A stretch of 64,000 bases of DNA from Ardenticatenaceae bacterium (GCA_020634375.1 JACKBX010000015.1:18856-82855); one strand, 5' to 3'. Positions 32,144 to 44,600 are shown, numbered from the stretch's first letter. Translations and numbers: made by a program. Notes: generated by a model from the letters alone, not told the origin.

Positions 32144-32181
32144 AAAAACCTTCCGGGGAGTTCCACCCTGGAAGGTTTTTC
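32144..32181 (-). terminator. terminator after the DUF5667 gene
   Basis: On the minus strand AAAAACCTTCC...GGAAGGTTTTTTT forms a stem ending in a T run, 35 bp after the stop at 32216. The loop contains AGGGTGGAAC, which resembles a T-box core by chance. Confidence 0.8.
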
Positions 32182-32215
32182 ATGACCTGGGGTTAAATAC
32201 GTTTATAAGGTGTAT

Positions 32216-33259
32216 TTATCCATTGTCGTCTTCGCTTTCATCGTCTTTGTGTTCGTCCCCATTATCACTACTCTTGTCATCTTCCTCGTCATCGTTATTG
32301 TCGTCTTCCTCATCGCCGTTGCTACTATCGTCGTTGTTGTCGTCATCATCGCCGGAATCAACCGTAGGGGAAGGTGGTGGCAGAGTGGGTTGTAAAGATT
32401 CGGTTGGAGTAGGTGTGGGAGTGAGCGTTTCGGTAGGCTCTGTGGTAGCGGTGACGGTAGGCGTAGCTGTAGGGGTTGTCGTCAGGGTGGCGGTGGGAGA
32501 GGGCACGGCCGTTTCCGTCATCGTCGGTTGTGGTGTTGCTGAAGGGGCTGGGTTTGTAGCCGTCGGTGTAGGGGTGGGGGGAAGTGGGTCATCTTCAACG
32601 CGGACGATGTTAGCCAGCAAACGGCCGTTTTCCGTGCGTCCATCTACTTCCGCTTGCAACCCGACAGCCAACGTGCCAATAACTTGTGTATCTGACGTTA
32701 GTTCTGTGTTCAGCCCGGCAATAAGGAGCGTGGTGTCCGAAACGGCCGTAATCATCCCTGTAAAATGCACGTCTGTGCTGCGTCCCAAAGCCAGCAACTC
32801 GCCAATTTCGCGGATGCGTTCCTGTTTCAAGTCAGCTTGCAACGCTTCTGGATCACCGGTTAGCGCACTGCGGGCGCTTTCCACCAATAGTTTCACCTCG
32901 TACAAGGTGTCGCCGGGCAAAGCCGAAGCAGATGTGCTTACAGCGCCCAATCCTAACAGCGCTAACACAAAGACAGCCATCATGGGGGCTAATATACGGC
33001 GCAGCCCCAGCCAGGGTATACGCCGTGTCGATTGTGTCTGCTGCATGGTTGCGCCGTAATCGAGAAAGGCGGCACGTGATTGCAATTGTGCTGCCCGTGT
33101 GGGTTGTAGATTGAGCTGGCTGAGTTGTACGGCCGTTTGCAAAATCGGCCGTAATTTAGACAATGCCTCTGGATATCGAGCTAAAATTTGCTCCAGCGGT
33201 TCACCTTGTTCCAGCGCATCCAGACAATCCGTTATGATTTGTTCAAAAGGGTCGTTCAT
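32216..33259 (-). CDS. DUF5667-type membrane protein, partner of the ECF sigma factor
   Basis: 347 residues. N-terminal helical part (DPFEQIITDCLDALEQGEPL, PTRAAQLQSRAAFL), one membrane helix at about 90-110 (ILAPMMAVFVLALLGLGAVS), then LPGDTLYEVKLLVESARSALT, which is characteristic of DUF5667. Residues about 170-220 are DUF5666-like (FTGMITAVSDTTLLIAGL). A Thr/Pro-rich linker follows and the C-terminus is a highly acidic Asp/Glu/Asn/Ser tail of about 60 residues. It overlaps the sigma gene by 4 bp (ATGA). The arrangement suggests an anti-sigma or co-regulator function with an extracytoplasmic tail; this is inference. Confidence 0.75.
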   Translation of the reverse strand: MNDPFEQIITDCLDALEQGEPLEQILARYPEALSKLRPILQTAVQLSQLNLQPTRAAQLQSRAAFLDYGATMQQTQSTRRIPWLGLRRILAPMMAVFVLALLGLGAVSTSASALPGDTLYEVKLLVESARSALTGDPEALQADLKQERIREIGELLALGRSTDVHFTGMITAVSDTTLLIAGLNTELTSDTQVIGTLAVGLQAEVDGRTENGRLLANIVRVEDDPLPPTPTPTATNPAPSATPQPTMTETAVPSPTATLTTTPTATPTVTATTEPTETLTPTPTPTESLQPTLPPPSPTVDSGDDDDNNDDSSNGDEEDDNNDDEEDDKSSDNGDEHKDDESEDDNG

Positions 33260-33819
33260 GACCTTGCTGTTCCTGTGTGCAACTTACGAGAAAGCATCGC
33301 AACGGCGCGGGCCTGAAGCATTTTAATAGCTCCCTCACTTTTGCCCATTGTATTTGCCACTTCTCGTATAGACATTTCATACCCAAAGCGCAGAGCGAGA
33401 ACATTTTGTTGGTCTTCTGTCAAATCGCGCATCGCATCGTGTATGCTCTCTTGTGTGATTCGCATTTCCACTTCTTGGTCTGGCTCCGCCATCTCACTGG
33501 GGAAAGAATCATCCAATTCAGTGTGCTGAACGCGGTACTTCTTGCGATAATGGTCTTTGACTACCCGCGACGCGACACTAAACAGCCAACCACGCAATGT
33601 TTTTTGTGGGGCTGTTTTGTCGCGTAAGGCATGTAACAGCCGCATAAATACCTCGCTGCTTAAATCCTCTGCGGTGTGGTGGTCCCCCACGCGCAGCACA
33701 ATGTACCGAAAAATCGGTGTGTAATAGGTATCATGAATTTCGGCCAGGGCGTCTGAATCTAACGACCGGGCGCGATTGAGCAAGAGAAGTTCTTCGTGCA
33801 CAGTTTGATGATTATCCAC
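33256..33819 (-). CDS. ECF-type RNA polymerase sigma factor
   Basis: 187 residues. Region 2: DALAEIHDTYYTPIFRYIVLRVG, AEDLSSEVFMRLLHAL, TLRGWLFSVASRVVKDHYRK. Region 4: DLTEDQQNVLALRFGYEMSIREVANTMGKSEGAIKMLQARAV. The two are joined by an acidic linker (PSEMAEPDQEVEM). It directs transcription of a small extracytoplasmic-stress regulon, probably including itself. The downstream membrane protein overlaps by 4 bp and is the probable controller. The divergent gene at 33951 may share its control region. Confidence 0.92.
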   Translation of the reverse strand: MDNHQTVHEELLLLNRARSLDSDALAEIHDTYYTPIFRYIVLRVGDHHTAEDLSSEVFMRLLHALRDKTAPQKTLRGWLFSVASRVVKDHYRKKYRVQHTELDDSFPSEMAEPDQEVEMRITQESIHDAMRDLTEDQQNVLALRFGYEMSIREVANTMGKSEGAIKMLQARAVAMLSRKLHTGTARS

Positions 33820-33950
33820 AATTTGTCATTGAATAGCGATCCTTTTCTCTTTTCCCTACGCTCTCACTATCTAAGTCGCCTCAGATGGGAAAAAGTAACG
33901 GGCGCTACGAGTGTTTTTTTGGTGAATTTGCCGGGTTTCGCTACACTGCA

Positions 33951-34379
33951 ATGATGATTCAGTTACCGACGCGTATAACGGTCGTGCGCCGCTTAACAAT
34001 AATCTGGGCGGTCTATGCCCTAGTTTGGATGGGATGGGAAGGAAACCTGCACCGGGTAGTATGGATGGGGGCAGGAACGGCGCTGCTGTTGGCGGTGAAA
34101 GGGTTGCAGTGGGTGGGGAGGAAACGGCCGTACCCCTCCCATCACCTTCTTGCCATCACCACCGCGCTTGGTTTGCTTGCTGGCCTGGGAGCCATACCTC
34201 TGACCCTGCTCTTTATGGTCGTCAAAACCGGCTTACATGCTCATGGCCCCGAATTCACCCTAATAGAGATCAACTGGGTTATTCAACAGACCTTTCTGTG
34301 GGGCCTTGTTGGTGCTCTGCTAGGATTAGGGATGGGTTTATTACTGGTGGCCCGCTTCTTGTCTACCAGTCATCAATAG
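33951..34379 (+). CDS. membrane protein of unknown function
   Basis: 142 residues if started at the ATG at 33951 (MMIQLPTRITVVRR); an upstream ATG at 33885 is also open. Hydrophobic helices at VVRRLTIIWAVYALVWMGW, VVWMGAGTALLLAVKGL, LLAITTALGLLAGLGAIPLTLLFMVV and FLWGLVGALLGLGMGLLLVARFL make it a four-helix protein. No family recognised. It is divergent from the ECF sigma gene, so it could be one of its targets. Both 5' ends lie in an AT-rich 130-bp gap. Confidence 0.55.
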   Translation: MMIQLPTRITVVRRLTIIWAVYALVWMGWEGNLHRVVWMGAGTALLLAVKGLQWVGRKRPYPSHHLLAITTALGLLAGLGAIPLTLLFMVVKTGLHAHGPEFTLIEINWVIQQTFLWGLVGALLGLGMGLLLVARFLSTSHQ

Positions 34380-34398
34380 CCAACGGTTCATTACCGCA

Positions 34399-35028
34399 TT
34401 ACCGCAGCCGTGCTTCCAACGCTTCCAGCGCCTCTTCTAACTGCGCCTGACGTAAACTGGTTGTCACATCGCCCCGCGTGCGTTCCAATACAGCCCGCAC
34501 CGTATCTGTGCGGCGGCGCAGCCCGCCGGTAATACTATCGTTAAAATCAAACGTCACCAGGATGCTATAAATCTGATCCATGTTGTCAAGTAAGCGTTCC
34601 GCCTCATCACTGTGCCCATGACGAATAATATCCAAAATGCGGCGGCGCAGTTCCGTGGCTGCTTCAGCCAGCCCATTAAGCCAGGTATTGGACTCTGCGT
34701 TTAATTCCTGAGGGGAAGGCAGCGGCTGGTTGCGTATTAACGCATAAGTTAAGTTAGCTTCCACAAATTCTTTGATGGCATCCTGCGTATAACCGGCAAA
34801 ATACAGGGCAGGGTAATGTCGTACACCATCTACAAGGGTATTTGCCGCATCGCGGGCTTGGGCAATCAACGAATCGGCCGTTTCCCATTCCTCACGATGA
34901 ACAGCGCGAATGGCGCGGGCGCACAAGCTAATTAAGGCTCGTGAACGTTGATATGCCTGGTCACGGGCCGTGCTGGCTTGTTCAAACTCACTTTGAATGG
35001 CTTCTGCTACAATATCTAATTGATCCAT
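34399..35028 (-). CDS. translin family protein
   Basis: 209 residues, all helical. ALISLCARAIRAVHREEWETADSLIAQARDAAN, YFAGYTQDAIKEFVEANLTYALIRNQPLPSP (family hallmark), GLAEAATELRRRILDIIRHG and DSITGGLRRRTDTVRAVLERTRGDVTTSLRQ match the archaeal/bacterial translin-like proteins. Eukaryotic translin and TRAX bind single-stranded nucleic acid and TRAX is a ribonuclease. Bacterial forms are less known; the DUF3467 gene 11 bp upstream is transcribed with it. Catalytic TRAX acids cannot be assigned by eye. Confidence 0.8.
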   Translation of the reverse strand: MDQLDIVAEAIQSEFEQASTARDQAYQRSRALISLCARAIRAVHREEWETADSLIAQARDAANTLVDGVRHYPALYFAGYTQDAIKEFVEANLTYALIRNQPLPSPQELNAESNTWLNGLAEAATELRRRILDIIRHGHSDEAERLLDNMDQIYSILVTFDFNDSITGGLRRRTDTVRAVLERTRGDVTTSLRQAQLEEALEALEARLR

Positions 35029-35039
35029 ATGTCTATCCC

Positions 35040-35393
35040 CTACTCGTCTTGTTTGCCTTCATCTGATCCCGATCCGGTTGAGCGAAAGAAATTCTCAACA
35101 AGCGGACTTCCCTGATTCGGCAGGCGAATTTCGCCAAATTGACGCTCATAGTTTTGAATGTTTTGTGCCAATGCCATCTGTAACAGTTTGGCGTGCATTG
35201 GGGACATGATGATGCGGGCTTGTACAGTGCCATGTGGCGTGCGTGGCAGTACCTGTGCAAAATCTAAGACTACCTCTACCGGCGTATGACTAATGAGGGC
35301 CACGTTAGCATACACGGCCTTCAACTCTTTAGGCATGTCAATGGCAATTTTCTTGGGGCCGGGGGTCTTGCCGGGGTCTGGTTGAGTACTCAT
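35040..35393 (-). CDS. DUF3467 family protein
   Basis: 117 residues. The core AVYANVALISHTPVEVVLDFAQVLP and ARIIMSPMHAKLLQMALAQNIQNYERQFGEI define DUF3467, a small alpha/beta protein of unknown role with scattered bacterial and archaeal occurrence. The C-terminus is polar (RSTGSGSDEGKQDE). It begins 12 bp before translin and probably heads the pair. Stretch 35394-35676 before the divergent giant gene holds no gene; only a small hairpin at about 35582-35600 (GATCGTTTTCGGATCG, T run) is visible. Confidence 0.85.
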   Translation of the reverse strand: MSTQPDPGKTPGPKKIAIDMPKELKAVYANVALISHTPVEVVLDFAQVLPRTPHGTVQARIIMSPMHAKLLQMALAQNIQNYERQFGEIRLPNQGSPLVENFFRSTGSGSDEGKQDE

Positions 35394-35676
35394 GATGTAT
35401 TCTCCTGGTCAAGTTACATGGTTGCTGACTGCAACGATACCTGAGTTTGGAAGAACTGCCAATGGACAGGTTTTCGCAAAATCCAGTTTAGCCGCTTGCC
35501 ATAAACCCAGTAATGAATTTGCCATCCAATTCCATAAAAAAGTTGCCAAGCAGGTGCAGTTTTAGGGTATTGTCCATTACTGATCGTTTTCGGATCGTTT
35601 TTTTCATATCATCATTCCGAGTTAATTTTCAAAAACAAAGCTAGGAAAGTAAGTGGCAGCTATTCAGGAGCAAAAT

Positions 35677-38600
35677 ATGAAACAAACAGGCCGAGCATAT
35701 AAAATAACATCCGCACTTGTGACAATTTCATTATTACTGCAATTATTCATACCTACAATAAACTGGCCTCAAGCAACGGCCGTACATGCCAACCCAACCG
35801 CCCAATTACAAACAGCCAACCGAATCGAGATCGTAAACACAACGATTGCTTCCCCTCTTACCGTCTCCCGCGTCCAATCGGCCTACACCGCCCCCGGGAC
35901 CATTGCCATCACCTACACCGTGCGCAACACCCAGCCGCCCACCATCTTTCCCCCCGTGCCCGCCAGCCCCACCATCACCGACACCCTTGCTGCCCTCGAT
36001 GGCTTCGACGCCCTGCGCGACCCCAACACCGTGCACGACGTTTTGCTCACTACCGAACTCACCGGCCTCGGCACGCTGACCGATGTACAGTCGTTAGCCG
36101 ACCAGCAGGGCAGCACCCTGGCCTGGAATTTGGGTGACATTGCCCCGATGCAAAGCGCAACGGCCGTTCTCACCCTCACCCTCTCCACCAGCCCCACCAA
36201 CGTCGAACTGCTGGACAACGGCGCAGCCGCCTACGGCCACAGCGCCGGGCAAATGGTAACGGCCGTTGCCGCCCCCGCCCTCGTCAACCCCGCCAGCTTC
36301 GGCCAATGGCTCATCTGGACCCTCGACGCCGACATCTACGACACCGAAATGCTCGCCCAGGTCGGACAGCTCGGTCACGCTCCCGACCAACTCTTCGCCT
36401 ACGTGCGCGGGCTAGGCTTTGAAGCCTACGACGGCTCCCTGCGCGGCACACGCGGCACACTGTGGAGCGCCGCTGGTAACAGCGCCGACCAATCCTCCCT
36501 GCTCATCGCCATGCTCCGCGCTTCCGGCATCCCCGCCCGCTACCGCCACGGCACACTAGACGCCGCTGACGCCCAAACCCTCATCGCCAGCATGTTCCCC
36601 GACCCCACGCAGTACGTCGGCCACCTCGACGAAAGCCTGGAAACGGCCGATCCCCTCAACGATCCCGCCCTCATCGCCCAGGCCCAAGACCACTGGTGGG
36701 TCGAAGCCTACCTCTCCGGCGGCTGGACCGACCTCGACCCCAGCTTCCCCACCGCCCAAATCGGCGACAGCTTCGCCGCCCCCACCGCTGACGGCACAGA
36801 CCGCCTCGCCGAATTGCCCGACGCCACCCGCCACCAAGTCACCATCCGCCTCAAAGTGGAAGACTACTACCCGCTCAACCTCGGCCAGTCCGGGCTGGAT
36901 TACGCCTATCCCCTCACGCACACCTTCCGCACCGTCGAGTTGGCTGCCGAACCGCTGATCTTCTCCCATCTCGTCCACACCGAAAACCAGGGCGGCCTCA
37001 TTTTTGCCAACACCATCCACACTTACACCCCCTATTTGCTGCTTGGCGACCGCGAAATTTTTGGCGAACCGTACCAGGACATCCTCACCAACTTTCCCCT
37101 GGGCACGATTTTCCACACCGCCGCCTGGCTGCAATTTGACCTGACCACGCCCGACGGCCAAACCACCACCTATGAACGCGAAATCGTAGACAAAATCGGC
37201 TACGAAGCCCGCGTCAACGGTGGCAATACCGATCTCAACCTCAGCAGCGACGGCAGCCAGTTTGTCACCGATTTTGATAGTTACGCCACCGGTTTTTGGC
37301 CCAATGTCGTGCCGCAAACGGCCGTTACCCAATCCAAAGCCGCCGCCCTCTCCCAGGCCCAATCTCTCAACGCCGACGGCCAACGCCTGCAAGAACTGCT
37401 GGCCCTGCCCGACCTCACCCTCGCCGAACAGCAAGAATTCGGCGTGCTGCGCGCCCGCTTTCAGACCAACGCTGCCCGCCTGCTGGGCAATCTCAGCCTC
37501 AGCTTCGCCGAAATGGCCGACCGCATGGTCACAGAGACCAGCGCCGGGCTGTTCGTCAAGGCGTATTATGATGCGCCGCGTCTGATCATCACCAGTCTGG
37601 AACCTGACGGTTCCCAGGCCGCCTTTAGCATGGATTTGCGCAATACGGCCGTCCACACCATCCCCTATCCCGGACAGGCCAGCAACGCCGCCATCGGCTT
37701 CAACATCAGCAAAGGCTTCATCGAGTCCGGCATCGAAGGGCGCGTCCTCGGCGACGCCATCGGTCAGCCCGTCCTCACCACCGCCCGCATTAGCACGGCC
37801 GCCCAAGCGCAAGGCATCGAACCCGTCTACCTCGCCAGCGACAACCTGTACCTGCTCGACCAGCTCGACCTCACCCCGCAGGCCGAAGCGCGTATCACCA
37901 GCGCCGCCGCCGCCGGAAAACTGGTTATCATCCCTGCTGAAAAGGTGCAAATTGACGGCGGCCTGCACACCGGCTGGTGGGAAATTGACCCCGCTACCGG
38001 CGAAACCATCGGCGTCCTCGAAGATGGGCTGCACGGTGCACTGGAATACGTCTTCACCATCGCCTATCAAGTCGTTAACGGCCCCCTGGCCGACTTTATG
38101 CTCGGCTTCACCGCCTACACCTGGGGCTTCGTCGCCGACCGTTTCGACAAAGCCGTCGGCGATGGCAGTTTTGATCAGGCCAATTATGATTGGATGATTG
38201 GCACTTACGCTACCACGCTGACGTGCATCGGCGCAATTGCCACCGGCGGCACAGCATCCGCCGTCTTTTGCGGCACAGGCATGGGCGGCGCCGTCACCGG
38301 CATTGCCGCCGACCCCTTTGCCTGGGGCCAAAAAGCCGCCGAAGCGTACCTGACCAGCGTCGTGCAGTACGACCCGCCTTTAGGCAGCACATGGATGGCC
38401 CTTGACACCTTCACCCCCGCCGCGCAAAACGTCGCCACCGCCACCCTGCCCATCGCCGCCACCCTGCCCGCTGGCAATCTCACTGCCAATCTCACCACCG
38501 ACTTCGCCGTCGTCAGCGGCACGCTCAACGCCAGCTACGCCTCCCCCGGCGCAGCCTTCCGCTATGATGCTCTCAGCATCACCGATGGCGACCTGCAAGA

Positions 38601-41600
38601 TGGCGATGGCGTGGCCCTCGGCTCCGGCGCGCTTGCTGCCGAATCCGGAACGCTTACCGCCAGCACCGCCGACATCACCCTCTCCGGCTTCGGGCAGATG
38701 GCTTTCTACGCCGCCGCCCTGCCCGCCATCGGCAATGGCACCCACTTTGCCAGTGCCCAGGCCGATTTGACCCACAGTGCTTTAGAGCTGACGCTGCCGG
38801 AAACGGCCGTTACCCTCAACGACATCACCTACAACGGCCGTTTCACCATCCACAGCCAATCCGCCACACTCAACGGCAGCGGCCCCCTCGCCGCCGCCAA
38901 TCATGCCAGCAGCGCCGCCCTCAGTGGCAGCGACTTGGCCGTCACACTGGGCGCGTCCAGCGGCACGGCCGTACTCGACGGCCAAACTCTGGATACCAGC
39001 GGCGGCTTTGCCCTCGCCAGCTACAGCGGCGCAGTGACCATCAGCGACAGCGGCAGCCAGCAAGTTGCGCTGGATGGCTCCGCCAGCCTCTTCACCCTCG
39101 CCGCCGACCCATCCAGCAGCGCCACTGCGCCGGGTACGGCAGTTACCTTCACCCCCGTCATCGCCAGCAACTTCACCGCCGACTTCGCCGTCACCCTCAC
39201 CGCCCCGGACGGCTGGGTGGCCGCGTGGGACGGCGCACAAGCGGCCATCACCCCTGCCCCCGGCACGGCGGCGGGCGACTACCCTGTGAGCGTCACCGCC
39301 TGCCCGCAAACTGCGCCGTTGGTCTGCCAGACGGCCGTTCACACCCTCACCGTGCAGCCCTTCGACGGCTTCACCCTCACCGTGCAGCCCGATTCACTGA
39401 CTACTGTGCCGATGGGCAGCGTACTGGCCGACAATCTGCGCCCCGGCAATACCAACAGCGGCCAGGCGCAAATCCCCGGCGCGGCCTACACCATCGTCCT
39501 CAGCAACACCGCCAACGCCGCCCACACCTACGATTTCAGCGTCGCTGGCTTGCCCGCCGGCTGGACACTGCTGGCGAACCGCACCCAGGGCGAGACGAGC
39601 AGCAGCCTCACCCTGCCGCCCGGCGAGACGGGCACCCTCGGCCTCTACGTGAACCCGACCGGCGGCCAACTGCCCGCGCCGGGCACGAGCCATACCTTGC
39701 AGGTGACGGCCGTTTCCGACACCACCGCCCAGCAAACGGCCAACGCCGCCTTCACCATGCCCGCCAAACCCTTCAACTACGTCAGCGTGCAGCCGCCGGT
39801 GCTGTATCTCACCAGCACGGCCGTTGCCGACATTGACCTTGCTATCCGCAATGTGGGCAACGCCGCCGGGGATTTTCCCGTCAGCGCCCACGATGCTTTT
39901 GCGGCGGTGGCCGTCACCTCGCCGCTGGCCGCCGCCAATGGCCTGGCCCCCGGCGCAACCGCAGCGCAGGCCGTGACCATCGCCAGCAGCGACGCGCCCG
40001 TCGGCTCGGTGTACCCCCTCTTTTTTGACAGCCCGGCCCCCGGCGGCGTGTACACGCAAACGGCCGTACTCATTGTGCAAATTACCAGCCAGCGCACCGG
40101 GCAAATCTTGCAAGCCGGACGCTGCTCCGCCGGGAATGCGGGCTATCCCGCCAGTGTGCAGAGTTTGGGCACGGCCGTTCAAGAGCTAGAAAGCTGGTGC
40201 GAACTGGGCGATTGCCCGGCCCCATTGCGCGACAACGCAGTCACGGCGGCCAACGAAGTCGCCAACTACGGCGCAACCATTCTCTTCACCACTGCCGTGC
40301 CGGATGTCAGCACCGCCGCCGATAATTTGGCGAACCAAAGCGATAATGGCGGCACATTGGCAGCGCTGGATGAGTTGGCAACGGCCGTTTCCAGCCTGGG
40401 CAATGAGGTCTGCGAAGTGGAAGAACACCGCCCCACCCTGCGCTGGAATCCGTATGCAACGGCCGTTCTCTCCGGCGAAGATGCCAATTATGATCTGGAA
40501 CTGACCAACGAGGGCACAGTGGAAACGACCTACGCCGTCACTCTGACCTTGCCCACCAGCATGACAGTGCAAAACATCATCATCCCCGCCGGGCAAACCA
40601 TGATTTTGCCTGTATCCGTGTCCACGCCTCCCGACGGCTACCATTTGCTGGATGCCGTTGCCGTGCCCACCGGCCCTGACGTCGCTTTGTTCATGAATCC
40701 CGGCGTCCAGGCGCGGTTGAACGTGGTGGACAGGTTTGTGCAGGTAACGGCCGTTACTGCCGACCCGCCCTTTGTGGACACGGGCGTCAGTGCCACTACC
40801 CTCAGCGTAGAAGTGGCGAATATCGCCAACGTGGCGCGCAATGTGACGGCGGAAACGGCCGTTATCGCCCCCGACGGCAGCATCCAAACCACCCTCAGCC
40901 CCACCCTCAACCTGCTGTCCGGCAATCCGCACACTTACGAACTGGGCACAATTGATACCTCCGGCTGGGCGGAAGGCGTCTACACCCTCACCGTGAATTT
41001 ACTGGACGAAAACAGTGCCCTGGTTCCTGACGGCTTCGGCTACGGCTACCTGGACGTGGGCCAGGCTTTGACAGCACAGATGAGCAGCACGCCGCTGCTT
41101 GCGCCGCCCGGCACGGTGACGGTGACGACCTCGATCACGACCACGATCCAGCAAGGAGCAATGGTCAATGGTCAATCGCCAATGGTCAATGAGTCGCGGC
41201 AGCACAATATATATGATGCGCCTTATTGGCAGGTAGACCCAGCAGAATTGCCAATTGTTAATGATCAATGGTCAATTGCCAATCAAGAAAATGAGGGCGA
41301 GATCATTCCGTTGACCATTGACAATTCACAATTGACCATTGACGATTCTGAGGGCCAATTGCCAATGCCCAACGACGAAGTTACCGTGGCCGAACCGTTA
41401 ACAATTGACAATTTACTATTGACCATTGACGATTTATTCTTCCGCATTGAACAAGACGACCCGGCCATCACCTACACCGGCTCCTGGAGCAGCTACGCCC
41501 AGGCCAAGGCCAGCGGCGGGAGCTATTGGCGTAATGGGGTGGCGGGCAGCACGGCCGTTTACACATTTGATGGCGATTGGCTGAACCTCGGCTTCATCGG

Positions 41601-44600
41601 CTCCAATTGGGGTGGCTACGTCGACGTGGACATCAACGGCAGCAGCCAGGGTACATTTGATCTTTACCGCAACGAAGACAACACGCCCATCAGCCTCGTC
41701 TTCCCTGCTTTGGGGGCCGGGCCGCACACCGTCACCATGACCGTCACCGGCAGCGGCAGTCCCTTCTCGCTGGGCACGCGGGTACAGCTCGACACCATCG
41801 ACACCTGGGATGGCACGCCCCTGGGCGATGGCACATTTGAAGAAACCGATGTACGGGTGCTGCGCAGCGGCGGCTGGACCGACGTGGCTTACGCTGGCGC
41901 CAGCGGCGGCGGTTACATGCGCAGCAGCGCGGCCACCGCCTGGATTCCCTTTGACGGCGACAGCTTTACCTACCAGGCCCTGGCCTATAATCTGGGCAGT
42001 TGGACGCAGCTTTATGTGGATGGCACCTATCTGGGCGCCGTCAACCTCTACTATCCTAACATCGCCGGCAGCGCCATTACCCGCACTTTCAGCTACGAAG
42101 GCCTGGGCTCCGGCCCACACCTGCTGCAAATCCACACGTATCGCGGCACAACCACCTTTGATACCCTCACCACGCCGGGCAGCGGCCCCTTCATCGATCC
42201 CAATCCCACGCCTGGCAGTATCAACCGCTACGAAGAAGATCATCCCGCCATTTTGTACAACGGCGTGCCCTACACCCAAACGGCGCAAAGCTGGGGCCGC
42301 TACAGCCAAACCGGGGCCAGCGACAGCCAATACCTGCGTTCCGCCGCCGCCAACGACACCATCAGCTTTGATTTTAGCGGCAGTTGGGTCAATTTGGGCT
42401 TCTTCTCTGACCGTGTGAGCGGTTATGCGGAAGTTTTCATTGACGGCCAAAGCCAGGGGGTCATTGACCTGTACCGGCGGGAGGACACGGCCGTTTCCCA
42501 CTTCTTCGGCAGCCTGATCAACGCCAGCCACACGGTCAGCGTCACTGTCATGGGCAGCAGCAATCCCTTCGCCACGGGCAGCCGCGTCCAATTCGACTTT
42601 ATCGAGTTTGGCGATGGCACAGGACTAGATGATGGGACCTTTGAGGAGGATAACGGCCGTATTTACCTCTCGGATGGTTGGGCAACCGAAAGCAGCCCCA
42701 GCGCCAGCGGCGGCAGTTTCATCCGCCACAGCAGCGGCAACGCCTGGTTCCACTTTAGCGGTGACAGCTTCACCTACCAGGCCCTGGCCTACAACCAGGG
42801 CAATTGGACCCAACTCTACGTGGACGGTGTCTACCTGGACGCGGTCAATCTCTTCCACCCCAACATCCTGGGCAGCGCCATCACCCGCACCTTCAGCTAC
42901 GAAGGCTTCGGCTCCGGTCCTCACGTCCTGCAAATCAGCAGCTATCGCGGCACAACCACCCTGGACGCCCTGACCACGTCCGGCGCGGCCCCGTTCATTG
43001 ACCCCAACCCGCCCGTCAGCGGCGTCACCCGCTTTGAGGAAGACCATCCCGCCATTTTGTACAACGGCGTGCCCTACACCCAGACAGCGCAAAGCTGGAA
43101 CCGTGTCACCGGCATCTTCAGCAACCGCGCCAGCGACGGCCAATACATCTATTCCGCCGTTGCCGGGGACACCATCAGCTTCGACTTTACCGGTAGTTGG
43201 ATTGGCGTTGGTTTCAACACCGCCCCTGTCGGCGGACAGGCGGAAATTGCCATTGATGGGCAGCCGGTGCAAACGGTAGACCTCTACACCCGTTTCGAAG
43301 ACACCGCCAGCGCCTACTTCCGCGACCTGGGCGCGGGCAGCCACACCATCACCATCACCGTCTTGGGCACGAGCCACCCCAACGCTACGGGCAGCCGCGT
43401 TTTCCTGGACTTCTTCGACGTGTGGGACGGCCAGCCTTTGCCCGATGGAACCTTTGAAGAAGATGATGCGCGGCTCTTTTACAGCGCCGGTTGGGGGCAA
43501 AGCACGGATGCTGGAGCTAGCGGCGGCAGCTTTGCCACCGCCGGAGACAGCAACAGCACCGCCTGGTTCCCCTTCAGCGGCGATTCCATCACCTTCCAAA
43601 CCTGGACGCGGCCTAACTATCACTCCATTGAACTGCGCGTGGATGGCGTTTCGCTGGGCACGTTCGACGTGTACAGCCTGGAATCCGGCCCGCGTCCCTT
43701 CTCATTTGAAGGCTTTGGGGACGGCACGCACGTGCTGGAGGTGCGCCGCTACCGCGGTGTCACCACAGTAGACGCTGTCACCACCCCGGCCACCGGCGCG
43801 CCCTACACGCCCCCCGTCGTCAGTGGCGTCTTGCGCCTGGAGGAAGACCACCCTGACCTGCGCTACAACGGCTATCCGTACCGCACCATGCCCCAAAGCT
43901 GGAATATACAGAACAGTCTTTACCAGAGCAGCGGCACGTACAACACCACTACCAGCGTGGCTGGCAACACCCTTTCCCTTGACTTTAGCGGAACCTGGGT
44001 CGGCGCGGGCTTCGCGGATGGCGGCGTGGTGGAAATCTTCATTGATGGCGCGTCGCGGGGCACGTTCGATACCTCTACAACCGGAACCGTGAGCAGCATT
44101 TACTATGATGACCTGATCAGCGGTACGCATACGATCTCTATCACGGCCGTTTCCGGCGCGCTCCGCCCCGACTTCATCGACATCTGGGACGGCCAACCCA
44201 TCGCCGATGGCTGGTACGACAGCGACCTGGATGGGAATGACGGCCGTTTCTATTACAGCAACAAAGCGTATTGGAACCAGGGCAGTAACCAGTATGCCCA
44301 CGACGGCGACTACCTGCTTCCCGGCCTGCCCAACATCAGCATCAACCACTGGTTCACCTTCGTCGGCGACGGCCTGACCCTGCTGGCCTTCAACCGCAAT
44401 AACACCGGCTTTAACGTCACGATTGACGGCCAATTCGTGGAGCAAATTGACCTGACGGCCGCTTATTCCGACCAGCCCATCGCCTTCCACTATCCCAACC
44501 TCGGCGACGGCCCGCACGTCGTGCAAATCCGCAACCTGGGCACGGCCAGCCGCATTGATGCTTTCGAGGTCAACCCCGATGGCTTCTACAGTTACACGCC

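Noticed and set aside
32144..32181. AGGGTGGAAC resembling a T-box core
   Set aside because: It lies after a gene, inside the loop of a terminator, and no stem I or specifier is present.
32223..33059. Ser-rich open frame on the plus strand opposite the DUF5667 gene
   Set aside because: It reads the acidic-tail codons in reverse, giving Ser runs; a shadow of the real gene.
36556..38331. 591-codon open frame antisense to the giant gene (also 43702-45984)
   Set aside because: Frames opposite a GC-rich secreted gene with biased codons; no ribosome site, Gly/Ala/Val-rich, no domain pattern.
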